Shown piece by piece: positions 60,739 through 64,000 of a DNA stretch of 64,000 bases. Numbering within the stretch: the stretch's first letter is position 1; each line of letters opens with the position of its first letter. Both the position numbers and the translations under genes were made by a program. Origin of the DNA: Shewanella sairae (GTDB taxonomy: Bacteria > Pseudomonadota > Gammaproteobacteria > Enterobacterales > Shewanellaceae); contig NZ_JAKILT010000032.1 of NCBI RefSeq assembly GCF_023283535.1, positions 1-64,000 of the forward strand, in the 5' to 3' direction. A model generated the notes under the pieces. The model saw only the letters and a list, made by a program, of their open reading frames with translations, ran no database searches and was not told where the DNA came from.

Positions 60739-61365
60739 CTAACCTGCCACAATTTTGCTGATCTGCTGATAACTTGTTTGCGGGTCAGTGTAATCAATGG
60801 CTATTTCATAAAGCTGACCATTAACTAATAACACTAATGACGGGAAACCTTGTAGCGGTAAATGCCGAGTACGATTAACCTCACTAATTAAATTAGCATG
60901 GGTCTGCTCACTCCGCAGCGCTTTGGTAAACAATGCGGGGTTAAGGCCTAAAGCTTCTGCTAACTCAACTAAAGTGGTTTCATCAGACGGGTTACGCGCT
61001 TGCAAATAGTAAGCTTTTTGAATTGCCAACAGCATATCTTCTTCTAAGCCATACTCACGCGCAATCAACACAGCACGACAAGCAGGATAAGTTGAGCGTC
61101 TTGGTTGGCATTGCAGCCAAAAGTCGAAATTGAATTCAGTTCCCACTTGTTGCCTAATCTTTTGCCATGTTTGCTGTAAAAATGTTTGCATTTCACTCGG
61201 CATTGGCTCGTCAGTGTCTGGCGCTAATCCTCCTAAACGATACTCGACCTTAAGCTCAGGTAATGCTGCTTTTAATTGCGATTGCAGTGCTAACCATGTA
61301 GGCCTAAAAGCCCAACACCAGCTACACATAGGGTCGTAAACATAATAAAGAATTGCCAAGTTCAT
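60739..61365 (-). CDS. DsbA-family oxidoreductase, cytoplasmic type
   Basis: A 208-residue protein. The thioredoxin-like active site CSWC lies at residues 14-17 (DPMCSWCWAFRP), then the DsbA helical insertion and a cis-Pro region (PLQGFPSLVLLVNG) near residue 174. Without a signal peptide it should stay in the cytoplasm, as do FrnE-like and 2-hydroxychromene-carboxylate isomerase-like relatives. The CXXC suggests disulfide or thiol chemistry in stress protection; the partner is unknown. Confidence 0.87.
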   Translation of the reverse strand: MNLAILYYVYDPMCSWCWAFRPTWLALQSQLKAALPELKVEYRLGGLAPDTDEPMPSEMQTFLQQTWQKIRQQVGTEFNFDFWLQCQPRRSTYPACRAVLIAREYGLEEDMLLAIQKAYYLQARNPSDETTLVELAEALGLNPALFTKALRSEQTHANLISEVNRTRHLPLQGFPSLVLLVNGQLYEIAIDYTDPQTSYQQISKIVAG

Positions 61366-61549
61366 GAAATGATTTCTTTAACTACAATATATTCCTTAGC
61401 CTACCTAGACAGATAAAAAAGTCTAGCCATTGGCACCACAAAAATGATAACAATTAAAACCATCAACTTTACACTGATAGAGCTAAAGCATGAAAAGCTA
61501 AGAAAATTTAAGTATTCTATCAATATTATCATTAGCAAAAAGACAAGCA

Positions 61550-61984
61550 GTGTCCAAACTCAAACCTGATATAAGTATTATCCGCAGCGGAATATTCACC
61601 CAGTGGGATGATACAAGTGATGACTTGCCACGGCAGCTAAAAGCCACGGTGCATGTTCCAGCTGAAATCGATATCGAATTCGGTTTTATCGCTCACATCA
61701 AAAAAGCCAAAAATCAAAAGCTAAGATATTGCATTTATCACCCTAATATCCCCGACGACAAGGGTAATATTCGCCCACCGTTTGAAGGCGAAGTATTCGT
61801 TCAATCAAACGATTGGAAGTTCTATTTAGGCGACACCATCTGGGCTCCTGAACATAACAAAGTCGGTAACTGGCGAATGACGTTAGAACTCAAAGGTAAG
61901 GTGGTTGCCGAAAAGACCTTTAAAGTACATATGAATGATGAGCAAGACAAGATTAGTGCTTTTTGGAAGCATAGAGGTTTCTAG
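61550..61984 (+). CDS. DUF3859-like protein
   Basis: A 144-residue cytoplasmic protein. The beta-rich sequence around WKFYLGDTIWAPEHNKVGNWRMTLEL resembles the DUF3859 family, whose members are short and of unknown role; the assignment is from memory. A GTG start at 61550 is the only reasonable start, with a poor ribosome site. It is convergent with the choloylglycine-hydrolase-family gene. Confidence 0.55.
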   Translation: MSKLKPDISIIRSGIFTQWDDTSDDLPRQLKATVHVPAEIDIEFGFIAHIKKAKNQKLRYCIYHPNIPDDKGNIRPPFEGEVFVQSNDWKFYLGDTIWAPEHNKVGNWRMTLELKGKVVAEKTFKVHMNDEQDKISAFWKHRGF

Positions 61985-61991
61985 CTAGGGC

Positions 61992-62017
61992 AACAAAGCC
62001 CCCAAAAGCTTGGGGGC
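61992..62017 (-). terminator. Terminator of the choloylglycine-hydrolase-family gene
   Basis: Stem GCCCCCAA / TTGGGGGC, 4-nt loop. On the minus strand TTTGTT follows. It lies just past the stop codon and may also act on the convergent gene. Confidence 0.75.
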
Positions 62018-62028
62018 GTCATAAACGG

Positions 62029-63117
62029 TTATCTGTTTACACTCACCTCTTGAAAGCTAAACTGGCCACTGTCTAACTTTTGTTTAACTTCACTCTTAGC
62101 CGTAAAATCTAATTGATTAAGATCCACTCTTTTAATTGTACTGTTATGCATTGTTTTATAAAACAAGAGTCCATTACTTTGATCGATCACTGACGTCCAC
62201 TGAGTGGCACTCGGTAAATCAGGGATATGAGACTTATTGTTAAATTCGCTCCCTATTGGAATATCGAAGTTGTTCAAAATATGGAATGCTTGCGAAACAG
62301 CTTGTTGAGCATTTTCCATTACCGGAGCAGTATTGACATAGAAAGCCGCGCGAACAAAACGAGATGGTGGTGAAATATCACCAGGAAGGCCGACAAAGTT
62401 AGAGCCTACCCCGAAGGATTGTGCCTCAACGCCATTTATCTTTTGTGGCGGACTGATACCGGGATGGAGGTTGATATAATTGTTAAGGTTTGTGACCTGC
62501 CAACTATAGTCCGGCGAATTGGTTAGTACCTTAGCCGTATTTTTATGGATATTGATTTTGCCGTGATCCATTATCTCAATCACAATACTGTTACCCTGCT
62601 TATCAGATACTCGCCAATGTGCTGTCGGTGATGTATTGCCTTGCTGATCAAAGTAAACAGTGACAATCTTAATTTTACCTAATGCTGCCTCGACTTCTGC
62701 AACCGTTTCAAATTGCGTTAGCATCCAACGAACAAAATCCATATCGGTAATGTTATCCGCAGTTTGTTTAGGATCATACTTAGCAAGTGAGCCATAATTG
62801 CGGAAATAAAATAAGCCTGCGCTTAGTCCCTTTTCATTCAAACCTTCAGCAATAAAACGATCATCGCTGACAGAGATCCCTGCAAAGCCATATTTGCTGT
62901 TCCAGCTTAGTCCTTGCTGTTGATCAGGCATAGTTGCTGTGTATTGATGATCACGAGGTGAAACGATAAGTTTACTGTTTAGATCGCTATGACCCCATTC
63001 AATCGTTCGAGCCTGGATCTGTTCATTCGCTGTGGTTGATAAAGTAATACCAGTACAAGCACTAGCAGCATAACTAAAAGTAGAAGCGAGTATTAAGGTG
63101 AGTAATGTCTTTTTCAT
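62029..63117 (-). CDS. Linear amide C-N hydrolase (choloylglycine hydrolase / penicillin V acylase family)
   Basis: A 362-residue exported N-terminal-nucleophile hydrolase. A signal peptide (MKKTLLTLILASTFSYAASA) is followed directly by Cys in ACTGITLST; removal exposes the Cys nucleophile. Later family residues include the Arg/Asp near TIEWG and SDDRFIAEGLNEKGL, with the oxyanion Asn in NSPDYSWQVTNLNNY near 210. Related enzymes split penicillin V, bile salts or N-acyl homoserine lactones; in marine gammaproteobacteria quorum-signal or fatty-amide cleavage is a fair guess only. The start at 63117 is chosen for the signal. Monocistronic. Confidence 0.85.
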   Translation of the reverse strand: MKKTLLTLILASTFSYAASACTGITLSTTANEQIQARTIEWGHSDLNSKLIVSPRDHQYTATMPDQQQGLSWNSKYGFAGISVSDDRFIAEGLNEKGLSAGLFYFRNYGSLAKYDPKQTADNITDMDFVRWMLTQFETVAEVEAALGKIKIVTVYFDQQGNTSPTAHWRVSDKQGNSIVIEIMDHGKINIHKNTAKVLTNSPDYSWQVTNLNNYINLHPGISPPQKINGVEAQSFGVGSNFVGLPGDISPPSRFVRAAFYVNTAPVMENAQQAVSQAFHILNNFDIPIGSEFNNKSHIPDLPSATQWTSVIDQSNGLLFYKTMHNSTIKRVDLNQLDFTAKSEVKQKLDSGQFSFQEVSVNR

Positions 63118-63414
63118 GATATCGAGCTTAACCCTTTGAAGATTTGTCGACCAATGACCTCTCACAAGGCTCTTCATTAGCCATCAGTAACTACAAACTT
63201 ACACCCAAATATCAAGAATGCAAAATACTTATACTAATCAATATATGGAGCAGCATACGCTGAGTAATTTAAGAGTTTGTCATAAATTGCGATATGAAAA
63301 TGGTCTGCTTGATTCGTCTTACTTCACATGAATATTGAACCACACTAGATTCAGACTTTTTACTTACCCATGTTCGAGTGGTCAATTCTCGTAATAAAGA
63401 GTCCAGACAAAAAC
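63118..63414. other. Gene-free stretch with one MITE-end relic
   Basis: Upstream region of the hydrolase gene. At 63229-63244 TTATACTAATCAATAT matches 13 of 16 bases of the inverted MITE end. Nothing else was recognised. Confidence 0.45.
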
Positions 63415-63418
63415 GAAA

Positions 63419-63446
63419 AAAGCCTGTTGCATTAGCAACGGGCTTT
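63419..63446 (-). terminator. Strong terminator on the minus strand, resembling rRNA-operon terminators
   Basis: AAAGCCTGTTGC / GCAACGGGCTTT, 4-nt loop, one G-T pair; on the minus strand followed by TTTTTCGTTTTT. It lies 60-75 bp beyond a tract that looks like a 5S rRNA 3' end. Confidence 0.75.
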
Positions 63447-63451
63447 CTCGC

Positions 63452-63547
63452 TTCTCTTTCGAGAATTCTGTTTTGTCTTCACTTTTACAAAAGTGAAATC
63501 AAAGTTGCGCCAGGAAATGACCTACTCTCGTAGTTCGCGCAGCGAAC
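63452..63547 (-). other. Hairpin cluster containing a 5S rRNA-3'-end-like tract
   Basis: On the minus strand, GAGAGTAGGTCATTTCC (63513-63529 region) equals the conserved 3' part of gammaproteobacterial 5S rRNA, and CCCCATGTG-like sequence lies just before it. Between them is an 18-bp insertion, GTTCGC-GCA-GCGAAC, that folds as a hairpin. Two further hairpins (63478-63497 and 63452-63465) follow. It cannot be an intact 5S gene. It may be a processed remnant at the end of an rRNA operon that lies to the right of the window. Confidence 0.4.
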
Positions 63548-63745
63548 ACATGGGGGTGAAAAAGCCCAGCACTGGATGCAACGCATTCAAGGGCTTTGAA
63601 GCGCGAGTAACTTGTTACGAAGCTGGAGGCAAGGCACACGGATGTGCCGAATGCCTGAAACGCATGGGTGCAGTTTCTGGCCCCGCTAAGCAGCGGGTTG
63701 ACATCGGGGGTAGGCATTTATGCCTACCTTAAGTGAAGTAGTCAC
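63548..63745. repeat. Repeat-rich tract with palindromes
   Basis: Contains AAAGCCC...GGGCTTT arms (around 63560-63598) and a perfect palindrome GGTAGGCATTTATGCCTACC (63709-63728), whose core recurs at 41745. Words like TTCGGCACATCCGTGTGCC occur on the minus strand. ORFs read here in both directions but look accidental. Confidence 0.5.
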
Positions 63746-63860
63746 CTTGCGGGTGGCTGTATTTTAGATAAGTTAGCGTTCAGTATTTTACAAACGCCCA
63801 AACGCAACTCCTCTCCTATGCCATCCATGGCATTCGAGGATAAGTACTTCCTATACACAA

Positions 63861-63897
63861 AAGCCACCTGCTTTTATCATATAAGAGTAGGTGGCTT
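63861..63897. terminator. Second strong hairpin near the right edge
   Basis: A 17-bp arm AAGCCACCTGCTTTTAT pairs with ATAAGAGTAGGTGGCTT (two G-T pairs), loop CAT. It stands in the same relation to a second degenerate 5S-like end (63912-63960 on the minus strand, GGCCATTTCCAGGC) as the terminator at 63419 does to the first. Confidence 0.6.
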
Positions 63898-64000
63898 CTT
63901 CACTTAATTTAAAGCCTGGAAATGGCCAGCTTCGAGCAAGCTCTCCGCGTTCACCCCTTGCATCAAACTTCGTTTGATAAGCACAAGGGCTTCCCCCTAC

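Noticed and set aside
63493-63732. Overlapping open frames of 79 and 72 residues on opposite strands near the right edge
   Set aside because: They lie inside the palindromic repeat tract, lack ribosome sites, and mirror each other, as random frames in GC-richer repeats do.

Overview
The window looks like a chromosomal segment of a marine gammaproteobacterium, most likely Shewanella. The grounds are a 12-heme c-type cytochrome, a RegB/RegA (PrrB/PrrA) redox pair, a complete met block with MetJ boxes, short-inverted-repeat elements scattered between genes, and vertical-looking housekeeping genes (uvrA, ssb, deaD, dsbD, metF, metBL, metJ) at moderate GC. No tRNA, CRISPR array, prophage or plasmid module was seen. 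The species is an inference; no database search was possible.

Layout. 0-0.1 kb: the end of an IS3-like insertion sequence running off the left edge. 0.3-5.3 kb: a Hanks-type protein kinase, fxsA, and an overlapping cutA-dsbD pair. 5.4-10.4 kb: a CPA2 cation/proton antiporter, galK-galM, and an acidic-tailed small protein. 10.9-14.1 kb: a 12-heme secreted cytochrome divergent from an exported leucine-rich-repeat protein with a strict 21-residue period. 14.2-22.8 kb: ssb, a YajR-type MFS transporter, uvrA, a small membrane protein, an M28 lipoprotein peptidase and the deaD RNA helicase. 23.2-30 kb: a DMT transporter, a CWC protein, and the methionine block metF / metL-metB / metJ with MetJ operators in front of each unit. 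30-41.7 kb: a 265-bp MITE, a TauE exporter, a TraF-like envelope protein, a LysR/SDR pair, a MOT1-type molybdate/sulfate transporter, a GAF-GGDEF protein, regBA, an RmlD-like reductase and a PhoD-like phosphatase. 41.8-50.1 kb: a pseudouridine synthase, a Lon-substrate-domain protein, a patatin, a YhcH protein, a secreted CX4R phosphatase, a three-domain sulfur enzyme and mepA. 50.3-57.8 kb: a CBA heavy-metal efflux set preceded by a Cys/His-rich small protein, then a DUF3012 lipoprotein and a STAS-like protein. 58-63.1 kb: arfB, aroQ, an accB-like gene, an SDR, small proteins, a DsbA-family protein and a choloylglycine-hydrolase-family enzyme. 63.4-64 kb: a cluster of hairpins and repeats, parts of which resemble the 3' end of 5S rRNA plus terminators on the minus strand.

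Two loci stand out. First, 58.5-60.2 kb holds an aroQ followed by a biotin-carboxyl-carrier paralog whose biotin-accepting lysine is threonine, with a short-chain dehydrogenase where accC is normally found. This resembles the non-biotinylated BADC subunits of plants and may be a bacterial counterpart. Second, 46.7-49.0 kb encodes one 761-residue polypeptide that joins a cysteine desulfurase, a persulfide-dioxygenase-type metallo-beta-lactamase domain and a rhodanese, all with their catalytic residues, behind a good CRP-like site. It looks like a self-contained machine for extracting, transferring and oxidising cysteine sulfur.
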